Positions 32,274 to 42,951 of a stretch of 64,000 nt of DNA are shown piece after piece. Made by a program: the position numbers and the translations under genes. Each line of letters opens with the position of its first letter. Position 1 is the stretch's first letter. The notes beneath the pieces were generated by a model. It ran no database searches. It was not told the origin of the DNA and was given only the letters and a program-made list of their open reading frames with translations. The stretch comes from Phytopythium helicoides (taxonomy: Eukaryota; Oomycota; Peronosporomycetes; Pythiales; Pythiaceae): the NCBI GenBank assembly GCA_024867545.1, contig JANFNE010000012.1:992001-1056000 (forward strand), given 5' to 3'.

Positions 32274-34493
32274 TTATAAAGGATCACGTCTTGTAAAGGT
32301 TGCATTGTCGCGCGATCGTGCATTTTTACAACTTGCGCAGACAATATTTGTACCGACGGCACGATTGCATGGCGAGTGGTATGCATATTGAACTGCAAAG
32401 CGAAGCGTCTTGCAGTGCAAAGCAAAAACCATAATGAAGTCTCTAAAAGTGAACGATTGAGATATATCAACTAGGTTTACTGTGTCATTACTACAGTTGG
32501 CGTTGCAGTAGATCCTATGCGGTGGGTTTTGAGCTTGTGTTTGGGCTTGGGCCCCGGTTTCTTGCCTGACATGAACATCAGGAATGATAAGATTCTCATC
32601 ACGACGAAGTGTTGCAAACCGAAATACTGGGATGAACTGGTGTTGATACGTGGGTTTGTACGAGGACTGAGAGAATAAATCCCAATTGAACAGGTCTGCG
32701 ATACGTGTGCCATTTTGTAGAGCTGCTTTGATCGCATGTATGCATGGAAATTCGCCGTCTTGCCACTTGGTACATGAGCACTGACGCTCGACCAGGTTTA
32801 CAAGTCGCCACACGTGCACATATCCGCTAATCGAGCTATTGTCGAGGAATCGAACCATGTATGTCCCTCCGAGGCACGGAATGATGCTGCACGCCTTTTG
32901 CAGAGCTAGCATCTCTTCCAACTTTGACTTGTACTTTGGCACAAGATCATTGTAATTCCCCATTGTTGCATCACTGGTGAAATCGGAAACATTAGAAGTC
33001 TGGCGCTTAGGTCCGCGTTCAGCTTCGCGGCGACGGTCTGCGAAGCGCTTCGCTATCTTAATCATGTACTGTTCAAAGGCATCAAGAGGCATTGAACTCC
33101 GAGTTGAATTTCCAATCCAATTGTTAGCAGACTCGGACATGTTTGAAGTCACCTCGTCGTATGTTGCACTGCTATGTGCCTCATGAAATGCGTAAGTAAA
33201 CCAGCACTCCTTGTCCAGACCTTTCAAGTAATCGGCTGCAACTAGGCTTTTCTCTCGAAGTTGCTTCTCGTAGAAATTGAAATCATTGCTGCATTCGCTA
33301 CGAGCCATAGCAAATACCAACGCTTCCTAGTCTTGAGTAAGCACGGAGCCTTTCTTAGAAATGTTTGTAATGATATGTCGAAGGCAAAAAATATGCCCAC
33401 TAGCTGGAAATGTTTGCGACACTGCAGCAATTTGACCTTTCTGTCTATCAGAAATGAACACAGGCTTGAACTCAGCCGCAAGTGCGCCAACAGATGTGCG
33501 CAAATGCTGCAAAAACCAGTTCCAATTGTCAAAATTCTCAACAGAAACAAGAGCGAGCCCAAACACAAGGATGTGGTTGTTAGTATCCTTGGCCGTAGCT
33601 AGAAGAAACACTCCCCGCTTGTTCATTTCACCTTTGAGATGAGCACCATCCAGACCAACAATGTTCTTGCATCGCTCGCGTGCCTTTAAGCAAGCCCCAG
33701 GAAAAAAACAAGCCCGATTAAACAACCCAGAATCATCTTTTTCGAAGCCATAGTGCGATCCAGGGTTAGTGTCGATGGCAAGCTGTAGAAATGCTTCGAG
33801 CTTTTGATAGCTTTAGTGCATGTTTCCACGAACTAAGTCCAGCAAAGCATGCTTGAGTTTAGATGCCGTCTGCTTCGATGCTTCGACGCGCCGTGCGAGT
33901 AGGAACTCAATTATAGCCTTGCCCTTCACAGTTGACCATGCGTCGCCATATGCTAGAAGCATTTCTCTCTCCAGCAAGCCGACCATCTCAGCAAAAGGCA
34001 TTCATCTCTGACGTGTAACACTGTTGTCATCACGTAGCATGCCTTCTACGAATGTTGCAGTCTCGAAGCCGCTGTTCTTGTGATGATTGTGACACACACG
34101 CATCTGGGTTATCTTCCACATGTGCTGCCTGCCATACACATTGATGTAGAAGGGGCATTTTTCTATGGTTGCACCTGAGAGACTCTGCTGCCCGTGGAGT
34201 TGTTTGCATATATATTTTGCGTTTCCTTCTTGCTTTGCTTTCTGGTAGCTATTGCTCTCAACGCGTAAAGCGAACCCTTGAACTCGAGCAAATTCACGGC
34301 ATCTTTGCTGAAGTGACGCTCGAGTTTCGAAGAATTCCGCAGCCAAATTTCTGTTGCCGTCGTATATAACCCCAAACGTGCCGGTATCACCAGTGCCCGC
34401 AGCAACATTCACATCAGGGCGAAGCAGTCTCATTGATTGAAGCGCTTTGAGGTCAACAGCGTCTACTTTCAGCGAACCCCCTGCGTTTGACAT
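32274..34493 (-). pseudogene. MULE transposase with three in-frame stops
   Basis: One continuous frame from the ATG at 34493 (MSNAGGSLKV) to 32274, about 740 codons. It is interrupted only by TGA (34002-34004), TAA (33813-33815) and TAG (33327-33329), with no frameshift. The N-terminal third resembles a FAR1/MuDR zinc domain (KCPFYINVYG, then VCHNHHKNSG). The catalytic core has NIVGLDGAHLKG (first D) and PVFISDRQKG (second D), with CLRHIITNIS downstream. A SWIM zinc finger, CSCTKWQDGEFPCIH, lies near 32760. The C terminus is less conserved. Three different stop codons without indels suggest slow point-mutational decay. Confidence 0.85.
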
Positions 34494-34639
34494 CCTTTCT
34501 TTTGTAGTTGAAATTTGGTTATGATGACTTTGATTGCTGTCCGCCTTCACTTGCCGTGCAAAACAATGAAACCAACGCATCCATCTAAACTTAGCTATTG
34601 CACGCATCGGGCTAAACGCAGATTGCACCAATCTGTTGC

Positions 34640-34644
34640 AAGAT
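34640..34644. repeat. Copia target-site duplication, left (AAGAT)
   Basis: AAGAT directly precedes the left LTR and is repeated at 39561-39565 directly after the right LTR. Confidence 0.9.
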
Positions 34645-34911
34645 TGTTGAACTCCCAGTTGCTGGACGAGGCAAGCAGCGCAGATGCGCAGCGAGCGCGT
34701 TCATGGAAACCGGGGACCAGATGGTCCCGCGGTCCGCCGGTAAGGTCTGGCGGCGTTGGCAGTGACGACTGCAGCGCATCCCCGGAGGGAATGCCCTTCC
34801 CAGCTGGGTACGATTGTTTAGCTTTAGAAAAGCAAGGACTCGCGGCCACTAGCCGCTCACTTTATAAAAAGAAGTTGTTCGATCACCACCCTCGAGATCG
34901 CTGTTGCAACA
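34645..34911 (+). repeat. Copia left LTR (267 bp)
   Basis: Starts TGTTGAACTC and ends GTTGCAACA; matches 39294-39560 at every base compared. Confidence 0.95.
34863..34870 (+). promoter_or_regulatory. TATA box in the left LTR
   Basis: TATAAAAA lies 42-49 bp before the LTR end, a plausible position for driving the element RNA. Confidence 0.6.
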
Positions 34912-34926
34912 GGTTAACAGCCACAA
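34912..34926 (+). other. Copia primer-binding site region
   Basis: GGTTAACAGCCACAA directly follows the left LTR, where a tRNA primes minus-strand synthesis. The matching tRNA was not identified. Confidence 0.5.
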
Positions 34927-35078
34927 CGCCTCTGCTATGACTCCGACGACCCGCGTGTTAAGGCGCCCGACAAGAACCCAAGGGACAAGTCAGGACGCCG
35001 ACTCCAACCCCGGACTGGCGCCAGCGCCTGGCGGGGATGGTGATCAAGCAGCAACGAACTTAACCGGAGACGGGGGGA

Positions 35079-36164
35079 ATGCGGGCGCGTCGGAGGACGA
35101 CAACGAGCCAAGTCTTCACGGAGGAGGCCCCCGCATCGCCTCAGCCGTCGAGCGACGACAGCGACAGAGACGAACCAGACGACGAACCAAGTCCCGACCA
35201 CGATGGGGTCTCTCCGGATGAAGCGTCCAAACCCGTGATCAAAATTGATACTCGCAATATCAAGATCGACAAGTTCGACGGTCATGTGGAACAAGGACAG
35301 TTTGACTCCAACGTTCGGGACTGGTGGGAGGAGTTTGCCGACCAAATTGAAGACGCTCAAGTGCTTGCCGGTGTCAAGTGGCCAGAGAGAGCCAAACTCG
35401 CCATATTGAAGATGCACCTGACAGGCATGGCTCGACGATGGTTCAGCCGGTGGCGGTCGCGCCACGTTGGAGCCAAACTGCAAGATGCCGGAGATGCTTT
35501 GATCGACCAGTTTCGCTCACAGTTAACTGACCCTAAGATTGCCCAGAAGGTCGGCAAAGAGGGCAAGCGATGGGGGGAAACATATCGTGAATACGCCGAC
35601 CGCCTCCTGGTAATGACGGACTCCATGGAAGGCGGAAATTCGATAGCCTCCAATGCTCGTCATGCTTTGGATGCGTTCGTGAACCTCGCATGGTCCAAGT
35701 ACACGGATCATCTCAAGACGAGGATCAACTTGCGTTCACAGCGCCCGATACAAGAGCTAGACCGAGCCGTGATCGAGCTGATGGACTTTGCGGAGACAGA
35801 CGGCAAGATGCACAAGGCGAGAGCCAAACCACAGGGTGCTTCTACTCCAACACCGCGAGGAGACAAGCCGATACCTCGACCAAATGCAAAAGCCAAGGTC
35901 CCAGCCCAAAAGAACGACAAGAAAAGGAAGGCCCAAGCCAGCGCCGCAGTAGTGGAGAGAAAGACAAAGAAACCAAAGGCGCAGCCCGGTCGGGGAAAGT
36001 TCGCGTGCTTCATTTGCGCCGATCCAGGTCATACTGCCAAATACCACCGCGAACATCTCATGGGGAACAATGACGACGAAGAGACCGGTCAAGTCAATCA
36101 CGCTGCTCACGATTCGGCGGTCAGTGCTGCCAGTGACAACTCAGCCGAGTCCAGCGACGAATGA
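35079..36164 (+). CDS. Copia Gag
   Basis: A 361-residue frame from the ATG at 35079. An earlier ATG at 34937 opens a different, shorter frame, so the start is not fully certain. After an acidic N terminus comes a capsid-like region (IKIDKFDGHVEQGQFD, ARRWFSRWRSRH) and a lysine-rich linker. The zinc knuckle CFICADPGHTAKYH has histidine where the last cysteine is usual (C-x2-C-x4-H-x4-H). The frame ends at a single TGA (36162-36164) and the pol frame continues in the same register without an ATG, which suggests expression of Gag-Pol by stop-codon readthrough. Confidence 0.85.
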   Translation: MRARRRTTTSQVFTEEAPASPQPSSDDSDRDEPDDEPSPDHDGVSPDEASKPVIKIDTRNIKIDKFDGHVEQGQFDSNVRDWWEEFADQIEDAQVLAGVKWPERAKLAILKMHLTGMARRWFSRWRSRHVGAKLQDAGDALIDQFRSQLTDPKIAQKVGKEGKRWGETYREYADRLLVMTDSMEGGNSIASNARHALDAFVNLAWSKYTDHLKTRINLRSQRPIQELDRAVIELMDFAETDGKMHKARAKPQGASTPTPRGDKPIPRPNAKAKVPAQKNDKKRKAQASAAVVERKTKKPKAQPGRGKFACFICADPGHTAKYHREHLMGNNDDEETGQVNHAAHDSAVSAASDNSAESSDE

Positions 36165-39100
36165 AGGTCCGGCGTCGGGTGGTGCCCAATCTTGATAGAC
36201 TCGGGAGCCTCCCACCACCTGACAGGCCAACTGAATGGCTTCCTCGCCACGGAACTCGACCAGCCTCTGGTCATCAGCATTGCAGATGGACGGACAGTCA
36301 TCGCTCGATCAAAAGGAATCCTCACGGTTCGGGCGCTCGTCGAAGATGAAAAGTCAGCGAGCGCCGTGCGAGAGTGGAAGATCCGCGACGTTTACTTTGT
36401 GCCCGAGCTACGGTCCACTTTGCTCTCAGTGTCAGTACTTGTGCACTCTGGTCAAGAGGTAACGTTCACCCCATCTTGCTGCACAGTGCGATCCAAGAAT
36501 CGACATCGGGTAAATTGCACAGCGCGACTCGTCAACGGCGTGTACGAGGTGGTCACTGACAGAGAGCCTCCGAATAAGCGAGAGGAAGCAACCGCGGCTG
36601 CCGTACTGGGACGCGACCTCGAAACATGGCACCGGCGCCTAGGACACATCAACTACCGGTCGCTGCGTGACCTCGCCGCCAGCGGGGCCGTAAAGGGTTT
36701 GAAGATCAAAGAAGGAGATCCCCCACTGATGTGCACCATTTGTGCATTGATGAAGTCCACCCGGGCTCCTATACCAAGTCGCCGAACCAGCAGCGACGAG
36801 GTCGCAGAAGGAGTGTGCCACATCGATCTGAGTGGACCCGTAGCGAAGTCAAAAGACGGGAAGACTTTCATCATGATCATTGTATGGCGAGACTACGTGC
36901 AGGCGCTCGGACTCAGGTCGAAGTCCGAGGCGCAAGGCAAGGTGCGGGCATTCTTGAAGATGGTAGAACGCCACTCAGCCTCGGCCTCGGCGTCAATCAA
37001 GGTCCTACGCACTGATGGCGGCACAGAATTTGTAAACAAGGACTTCCGGCGCATGGCAGAAGCATCAGGAATTCGCCACGAGCATTCCGCTCGCTACTCC
37101 TCCTTCCAAAACGGAGTGGCCGAGCGAGCTATCCGCACGGTGACTGAGATGGCCTCCGCGATGCTGGCTGACTCTGGATTACATCACTGGCTATGGGAAG
37201 AGGCACTACGACACTCGGCGTACATCCGCAACCGTGTTCCAAAACGCGGAGAACTGCAGACACCTCACGAGAAATTGTTCGGTCGACGACCAGATGTGAG
37301 CAAGATTCCCATATTTGGACAAGCCGTAGTGTCTCGGATACCTGACCAAGTCCGAAGGAAAAACCAGCGGTTCACTGACCCAAGAGGCGAGATCGGGGCC
37401 TTCGTAGGCTGTGACGACGATGTGAAAGGATATCGCGTATTGCTACCGGGGCCAGCTCGCAAGATCATCGAGTCTCGCGACGTGACAGTACTAGATCGCA
37501 TGCTGCATGAGATAGAACCGATCAGGGCCGAAGACGAGAGACTGGACTCCCCAGATGTAGTTGCCGAACCCGCCACCAACGACGAAGATCAAGCCCAAGC
37601 CAGCCCAGTTGACTCTGAGCTCGCCATTAAAAGGAGATCAAAACGGATTGCCCAACGCCTTGAGGGCCAAGCCCACGCTCTCTCAGTGTTCGGGGAAGTG
37701 ATACGCGAGCCGATGAATTTGCGAGAGGCCAAGAAGTCTCCGCAGTGGCCTGAGTGGGAGCGAGCAATCGATGCCGAGGTGAAGGCCCTATTTGACAACG
37801 GTACCTTCGATTGGGTAGATCTGCCGGACGGAGCTCGAGCTTTGGATCACACTCTTCAGTTTCGGGTGAAGACCAACGAGAACGGGCACGTGGAACGATA
37901 CAAGGCACGACTCTGCGCCCGAGGGGATCGTCAAGAATTTTTGCTCAATTTCATGGACACGTACGCTCCTGTGGCAGCTCTCACGACCGTTCGCGTTTTT
38001 CTCGTGATAGCGGCCAAACTCAGCCTCACCATTCGGCAGGGAGACGTGCCCGCAGCGTATGTGAAGGCTGGACTCGACGAAGAAATCTACATGAAACCAG
38101 TGCCCGGATACGCAAGTCGGGAGCACTCTGGAAAAGTGTGGAGGTTACGCAAGGCCCTATATGGGCTGAAACAAGCCGGAATGGAGTGGAACAAAGAGAT
38201 TAACAACTTTCTACTGGAACTCGGGCTTCGACCAACCCAAGCGGATGCTTGCCTTTACTTCACAAGAGTGAATGGTTCGCTCATGTTGGTATGTCTATAC
38301 GTCGACGACCTATTGGTGGCTCATCGCGACGCGGAACAAGTGCTAAAGCTGATGACGTCGCTCAGTCAAAAGTACCAAGTCAAAGACATGGGAGAGCCCA
38401 CTCAGTTCCTGGGTATGCTGATTGAACGACCCTCAACCGAAGTTGTTCTGCTGTCACAACAAGCCTACATTAGCGAGATGTTGTTCCGGTTCACAATGGA
38501 GGATTCCCGGCCAGCAGCTACCCCAATGGTTCCGAACACTCGATTGGATATCCAGAACGAACCACTCACCGACGAGGAAGCTGAAGCTATGCGCCGCATG
38601 CCCTATCGACAGGCTGTGGGTTCGCTTCTGTATCTGGCCAGAGTTACGAGACCTGATATCTCGTTTGCAGTGAGTCAAGTGGCTCAGCATTGTTCCAAAC
38701 CACGCAAGAAAGCTTGGGACGCAGTCAAGTTCCTGTTCAGATTCATCAAGGGGTCGGCCAACAAGCGGCTGTGCTTCGAACCGTCGGGCGACGGCATCGT
38801 GGTGGCCTCGGACTCAGACTGGGCAAACGACGTCGTCGACAGGAAATCGATCTCTGGATACGTGATTTTTCTCTACGGGTGCCCAGTCACCTGGGGTAGC
38901 AGGAAGCAAACCGTCGTAGCCAAGTCGAGCACCGCAGCAGAGTACATCGCGGCAGATATGGCCCTCGAAGAGGGCGAAATGGTGCGGTTGCTCGTGAATG
39001 AGTTGCTCCAGTGCAATACCCCTTTGTCGCTCACCATGGACAGTCAACCGGCAATTGCACGGCTCAAGCGTCATGGGCTGTCCGAAACCCAGAAGACGGT

Positions 39101-39263
39101 CGACGTCAAGTACAAGTCAGCTAAAGAAGCTCTACACGACGGAAGAATCGCAGTTAGTTACGTACCAACTGGAGATATGCCGGCCGACTTGCTCACCAAA
39201 GCTTTGGCCCGACCTCAGTTCGAACGCAAGAGCGGACTGTGTGGACTCGCAAGCTTCGAGTAG
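36165..39263 (+). CDS. Copia Pol polyprotein (protease, integrase, reverse transcriptase, RNase H)
   Basis: Follows Gag in the same frame after one TGA. Protease active site IDSGASHHL near 36195. Integrase zinc-binding WHRRLGHIN and CTICALMK, with core acidic residues in [16 protein letters not shown] and [10 protein letters not shown]. Reverse transcriptase with [19 protein letters not shown] and the catalytic [10 protein letters not shown]. RNase H with [14 protein letters not shown] and [14 protein letters not shown], ending in [12 protein letters not shown] and a TAG at 39261. The order protease-integrase-RT-RNase H is that of Ty1/Copia. No frameshift or stop interrupts it, so the element could be active. 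Confidence 0.92.
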   Translation, partial: RSGVGWCPILIDSGASHHLTGQLNGFLATELDQPLVISIADGRTVIARSKGILTVRALVEDEKSASAVREWKIRDVYFVPELRSTLLSVSVLVHSGQEVTFTPSCCTVRSKNRHRVNCTARLVNGVYEVVTDREPPNKREEATAAAVLGRDLETWHRRLGHINYRSLRDLAASGAVKGLKIKEGDPPLMCTICALMKSTRAPIPSRRTSSDEVAEGVCHIDLSGPVAKSKDGKTFIMIIVWRDYVQALGLRSKSEAQGKVRAFLKMVERHSASASASIKVLRTDGGTEFVNKDFRRMAEASGIRHEHSARYSSFQNGVAERAIRTVTEMASAMLADSGLHHWLWEEALRHSAYIRNRVPKRGELQTPHEKLFGRRPDVSKIPIFGQAVVSRIPDQVRRKNQRFTDPRGEIGAFVGCDDDVKGYRVLLPGPARKIIESRDVTVLDRMLHEIEPIRAEDERLDSPDVVAEPATNDEDQAQASPVDSELAIKRRSKRIAQRLEGQAHALSVFGEVIREPMNLREAKKSPQWPEWERAIDAEVKALFDNGTFDWVDLPDGARALDHTLQFRVKTNENGHVERYKARLCARGDRQEFLLNFMDTYAPVAALTTVRVFLVIAAKLSLTIRQGDVPAAYVKAGLDEEIYMKPVPGYASREHSGKVWRLRKALYGLKQAGMEWNKEINNFLLELGLRPTQADACLYFTRVNGSLMLVCLYVDDLLVAHRDAEQVLKLMTSLSQKYQVKDMGEPTQFLGMLIERPSTEVVLLSQQAYISEMLFRFTMEDSRPAATPMVPNTRLDIQNEPLTDEEAEAMRRMPYRQAVGSLLYLARVTRPDISFAVSQVAQHCSKPRKKAWDAVKFLFRFIKGSANKRLCFEPSGDGIVVASDSDWANDVVDRKSISGYVIFLYGCPVTWGSRKQTVVAKSSTAAEYIAADMALEEGEMVRLLVNELLQCNTPLSLTMDSQPAIARLKRHGLSETQKTVDVKYKSAKEALHDGRIAVSYVPTGDMPADLLTKALARPQFERKSGLCGLASFE

Positions 39264-39285
39264 CACGCTCGAATGCACTGCTTGC

Positions 39286-39293
39286 GGGGGAGG
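39286..39293 (+). other. Copia polypurine tract
   Basis: GGGGGAGG lies immediately before the right LTR and would prime plus-strand synthesis. Confidence 0.75.
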
Positions 39294-39560
39294 TGTTGAA
39301 CTCCCAGTTGCTGGACGAGGCAAGCAGCGCAGATGCGCAGCGAGCGCGTTCATGGAAACCGGGGACCAGATGGTCCCGCGGTCCGCCGGTAAGGTCTGGC
39401 GGCGTTGGCAGTGACGACTGCAGCGCATCCCCGGAGGGAATGCCCTTCCCAGCTGGGTACGATTGTTTAGCTTTAGAAAAGCAAGGACTCGCGGCCACTA
39501 GCCGCTCACTTTATAAAAAGAAGTTGTTCGATCACCACCCTCGAGATCGCTGTTGCAACA
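39294..39560 (+). repeat. Copia right LTR (267 bp)
   Basis: Matches 34645-34911; the copy of the TATA box lies at 39512-39519. It is followed by the target duplication. Confidence 0.95.
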
Positions 39561-39565
39561 AAGAT
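39561..39565. repeat. Copia target-site duplication, right (AAGAT)
   Basis: Same 5 bp as 34640-34644. Confidence 0.9.
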
Positions 39566-39672
39566 CCAGCACTTAGCGTCCGTGCAAACTTGCATGATGC
39601 ACATTTGCACGATCGCGAGACTCTGCAATAATTATTTGTAATGTTTTAAATTTAAACACGCACGGTACGCCT

Positions 39673-39745
39673 ACTTGTAAGTGGCCGAGGACTGGCCACT
39701 TAGATTGCGACAAAACCGCCTCAGGCCACTTACTTATTTTAATTC
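39673..39745 (-). repeat. Right MULE terminal inverted repeat (73 bp)
   Basis: Reverse complement of 31373-31445 with one mismatch. Confidence 0.9.
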
Positions 39746-40675
39746 CTCCTTTCAAGTACACATGAGGGGACGGCTCCGTTCCCACGAATCGTTCTGGGTG
39801 GACGAATCATGCGGTGCTCAATGCTCTACCGCGGCCAGCACCAGAGATATAAATGAGGTAGCATGGCTCTGATGCTTTTCATGAAATTTCGCGCGGAAAA
39901 AAAGGTCGACGATACATCACACTCTATCACCGCGAGTAAATCTCATCGGTGCAGTGCACTGGATCTAGTTCACCAAAACACCATTTCACTTTCAGACAGG
40001 AAAGTGTTTCGGTGAATCCTCACCATGGTTTCGGTAGATTCTCACCATGACCGCAACGTGGTTTTGGTGAATGACACAATAATTTTCGGCTCCACCCCGA
40101 TAACTGCATCCAGTCATGCCCGCGCATCATCCCTTGTTCACTCAACTACGACTCGAAGCATAGGCGGAAAAACAATTCACCCACACTTGTCTCGGTCAAT
40201 GAGTGATATAAGGGCTGTCGAAGATCCCTCTCCCAAATTTTAACAATCTATAGCAGTTTCAATTTTGAACGACCCAATCACACCTCGTCGAGTTGAGCTA
40301 TTAGAGTGGGCAACAGCTAGATGGACGCGAATTGCAGAAGCTCTTCGCCATGCAAATCTTGAGCTTCCAGTTCAGGATTACCTAAGACAGACATCAGCCG
40401 ACACACACCGACACTTGTTCAATACTCTATTGCAAAGGGTCCTCACGGTGCCTTTGAAGTTCATCATTGACGGGGTAGTTGGCGCTTCATGAAGAAGGGC
40501 TCACAAGCTCCGCTTCATGTCCACTTTCGTAGCGAAAACATTTTGGCAGTCGCATGGCAGACCAAATTGGCTTCCAAGAATCGAAGAGCTCAGTTACTTA
40601 TTCGTATTTTTATCGCATTGATAATTCTGTGACGGCTTCAGACTCTCTTCATCACACGTTCTAGGAGTTGAAAGC
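39746..40675. other. Interval with short internal repeats, no clear gene
   Basis: A 22-bp imperfect direct repeat built around TTTCGGT and TCACCATG occurs near 40008 and 40030. A short frame at 40265-40492 (ELLEWATARWTRIAEALRHA) looks protein-like and could be the start of the recombinase remnant that follows, but is not recognised. Confidence 0.35.
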
Positions 40676-41140
40676 GTGATTGCAGATGCAGGATCACGAC
40701 TCACGGATAGCACTCCTTATACTAATCGTTTTGCTCTGTTGACGAAGGACTGGACACAGATCATACCTGCAGTGGATGTGAAAGGGATCGAACAGATTTG
40801 GCTCAATATTTCCGGGGACACTCTGTTCCCCCGTCCACCTATGGCAAGTACTCCGGGAGTCTAAGCATTTGGGTGTGCTGGCGTTTAGCCGAGGTGTCAA
40901 TCCCTGGCTCACAGGTTTCACCCTAGACGAAGCATTACAGATCATTTTCGATTTTGCAGTACACGATTTTCTTCTGGGTTTGGATCATCCAAATCGGACG
41001 AAGGCGTTAGTAGTGGCACCATTCGTAATCACCTTGCAGGAATTCGCCACTTTTCCTAGCCCGCAATGTCGAGTTTTCCTCCAGACACCCACAGATTAAA
41101 GGCATCACTCGACTCGATGCACCCCGGAAACGCAAGTCTC
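40676..41140 (+). pseudogene. Tyrosine-recombinase N-terminal domain remnant
   Basis: Across shifted frames the plus strand reads WLTGFTLDEALQIIFDFAV, then TIRNHLAGIRHFS, a stop, and SSFPPDTHRLKASL. These match the core-binding (SAM-like) domain order of the tyrosine recombinases carried by Crypton and DIRS elements. The catalytic R-H-R-Y part is not seen. It is an old fragment, and which of the two classes it came from is unclear. Confidence 0.5.
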
Positions 41141-41329
41141 CAGTCTCTCTCAAGTTACTTGATGAGTAGTGGTGCACTCTCGTCTCTGTTCATTGTAAGC
41201 TTACTTCTACTTCCACTCCCTTGCGCGCCAATCGTCTCTACTCTATGCCCAACACTTCCTCGCTGCCCATAACCTGCAAATAAATGACCTTGGAAGCGAG
41301 ATATCTGGTCACGACAACTGAATCCCTGT

Positions 41330-41430
41330 TCTTCGATGCCAGATCCTTGATCCTCAGTACCAGATCCCAGATTTCTGACACTAGATTCCAGATACCTGAA
41401 CCTAAAAGCCGGATCTTTTATCCCTGGATC
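41330..41430. repeat. Degenerate minisatellite of CCAGATnC words
   Basis: Variants of CCAGATCC, CCAGATTT, CCAGATAC and CTAGATTC recur about every 10-20 bp over 100 bp. Confidence 0.5.
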
Positions 41431-41649
41431 TACACACATCCGGGCGAAGAATTAGTCATGGTGGCTACTGGAGTGATGGTCACATGTTGCGATTATGTGA
41501 AGTCGGATATGTTGCTTCAAACTGTGGCTGGTCAAGTGTATTATATCGTGACGTGCAATATCTTGGAAGGCAATAAGCTTTCCAGCCCTCCAACTTGGCA
41601 GCTGTCGAGCTCGTTCGCCTCGGTGTCCAGACTCTTGTGGCCCCGCAAG

Positions 41650-42710
41650 GCGATTGCACCGCTCTCCGTTCGCTTCAAGACAACGACGACGGCTGCTGGC
41701 ACCCAATGCCCATACGCCAGCGCCGTCGCCAGAGCCGTTCCCCGAGTACATCCAGCCGGACGACAGCATCAAGTTCCCGGTGAAGCAAGGTCGCTACCAC
41801 CGGCGTGTGGTGTACTCGTGCCCGTTCGCGGGCTGCACTCTCGTGGCGCGTAACATCAAGGCGCTCGAGGACGAGGTGAGCGTGTTGGTGGCTCACCCGA
41901 TTGCCTAGACGACCAAGTCCAACGACCTCGAGGACAGCCATCTGGGCTGGACGTTTGTGAACGCCTCGACCTAGCCATCACGACTGTCAACAGTAATGTG
42001 TTCGTCACGGAGGGCACCACGGCCGATCACGTGAACGGCGTCTAGCTCGCGCGCGATCTCTACGAGCTGGTCGATAAGACACCGCGCCGCGCAAGTGCTC
42101 GGTGGCGGTCCTGTGGGACAAGCAGCAGCGACTCCATCATGTCGAACGAATCGGCCGACATGCGCGCATGTTCAACACGCCCTTCCTCGAGCTCATCCTG
42201 GAGTTGAGTGCTGTCGACCTGCTACCGGATGCGATCGCCGACTAGGTCGAGGCCGTCACCAACGGCATCGTCATGCAGGTCAGCCGCCCATACTCCGAGC
42301 CCGCGTTTGCGAACTCGGCGCAGGAGACACAGGCCGAGCTGAATAATGTGTTTCCGACCATCACACAGCCGAACTAGACGCTCGCGAGCAACTGATTCGT
42401 CGACGAGGGCTCTGCTGACGTCACCGAGGCCGGCATCAGCCTCTTCCACCTGCTCGTGCAACGACTTGCCCAATGTCGTCGGGGTGCGTCTCATTGCTGC
42501 CGACTGCTGCGGATTGACCATGAAACTAACTTTGTTGTGATCTATGCTTGTCATGTAATAACCAGTACTTGAACGACCTGTACCAGCGGTCGGCCTTCTA
42601 GAAGACAGTCAACTGGGACTTCCTGCGCCTCAGGCTCACCAGCCACATCCTGCTCGGCTCCATTCTCTCGAAGTACTCTGTCAACTACGAAGCTACGCGA
42701 TCCGCGAGGC
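41650..42710 (+). pseudogene. Glutathionyl-hydroquinone reductase (omega-GST-like) pseudogene
   Basis: Broken into several frames but recognisable in order. First the thioredoxin-fold start GRYHRRVVYSCPFAGCTLVA, where the family has a CPWAHR-type active site; the cysteine is kept. Then NIKALEDEVSVLVAHP and LGWTFVN, ARDLYELVDK, VAVLWDKQQ, RMFNTPFLE, DLLPDAIAD, and near the end NQYLNDLYQRSAF followed by KTVNWDFLR. The family reduces glutathionyl-quinones in the cytosol. At least five in-frame stops are seen and all are TAG (for example near 41907, 42041 and 42243), with additional frame changes. No functional copy is present in the window. Confidence 0.6.
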
Positions 42711-42951
42711 CGCGATTGATCGGCAAAGATAGGAAGGAGGCGTCACAGGACCACCACCCCGCTCCTCGTAACGATCTCTCGATGCTCCCATGTGGTGTAG
42801 CTTGATGCACATCACGTCCATTGAAGCGTGTAAATGAGTTGATCACGACAACAACGAGCACAACATGCGCATGCTCACTGATGCAAATCGCTTGTAGAGC
42901 AACCTCGGCGAGCGTGAAAAGGGCTAGACAATCTGCAAATGAGCGTTTGAT
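42711..42951. other. Short spacer without a gene
   Basis: No coding sense or repeat recognised. Confidence 0.5.

Larger units (their letters stand above)
34645..39560 (+). mobile_element. Complete Ty1/Copia retrotransposon nested in the MULE
   Basis: A 4,916-bp element with two 267-bp LTRs that look identical, a 5-bp target duplication AAGAT, a polypurine tract before the right LTR and complete gag and pol frames. Identical LTRs imply a recent insertion, younger than the decay of the surrounding MULE. It lies upstream of the MULE transposase start, in the same element but on the opposite strand. Confidence 0.95.
31373..39745. mobile_element. MULE (Mutator-like element) with RING gene and nested Copia
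   Basis: Bounded by 73-bp inverted repeats. It contains a MULE transposase gene on the minus strand and a RING-finger gene on the plus strand, and is interrupted by a complete Copia element at 34645-39560. Without the Copia element and one copy of its target duplication it would be about 3.45 kb. No 8-10 bp direct duplication is seen outside the inverted repeats, so the insertion may be old or rearranged. Confidence 0.8.

Noticed and set aside
34904..35221. Upstream open frame in the Copia leader as gag start
   Set aside because: It lies in a different frame from the conserved Gag region and ends at 35221; it could only contribute with a frameshift, so the ATG at 35079 is preferred.
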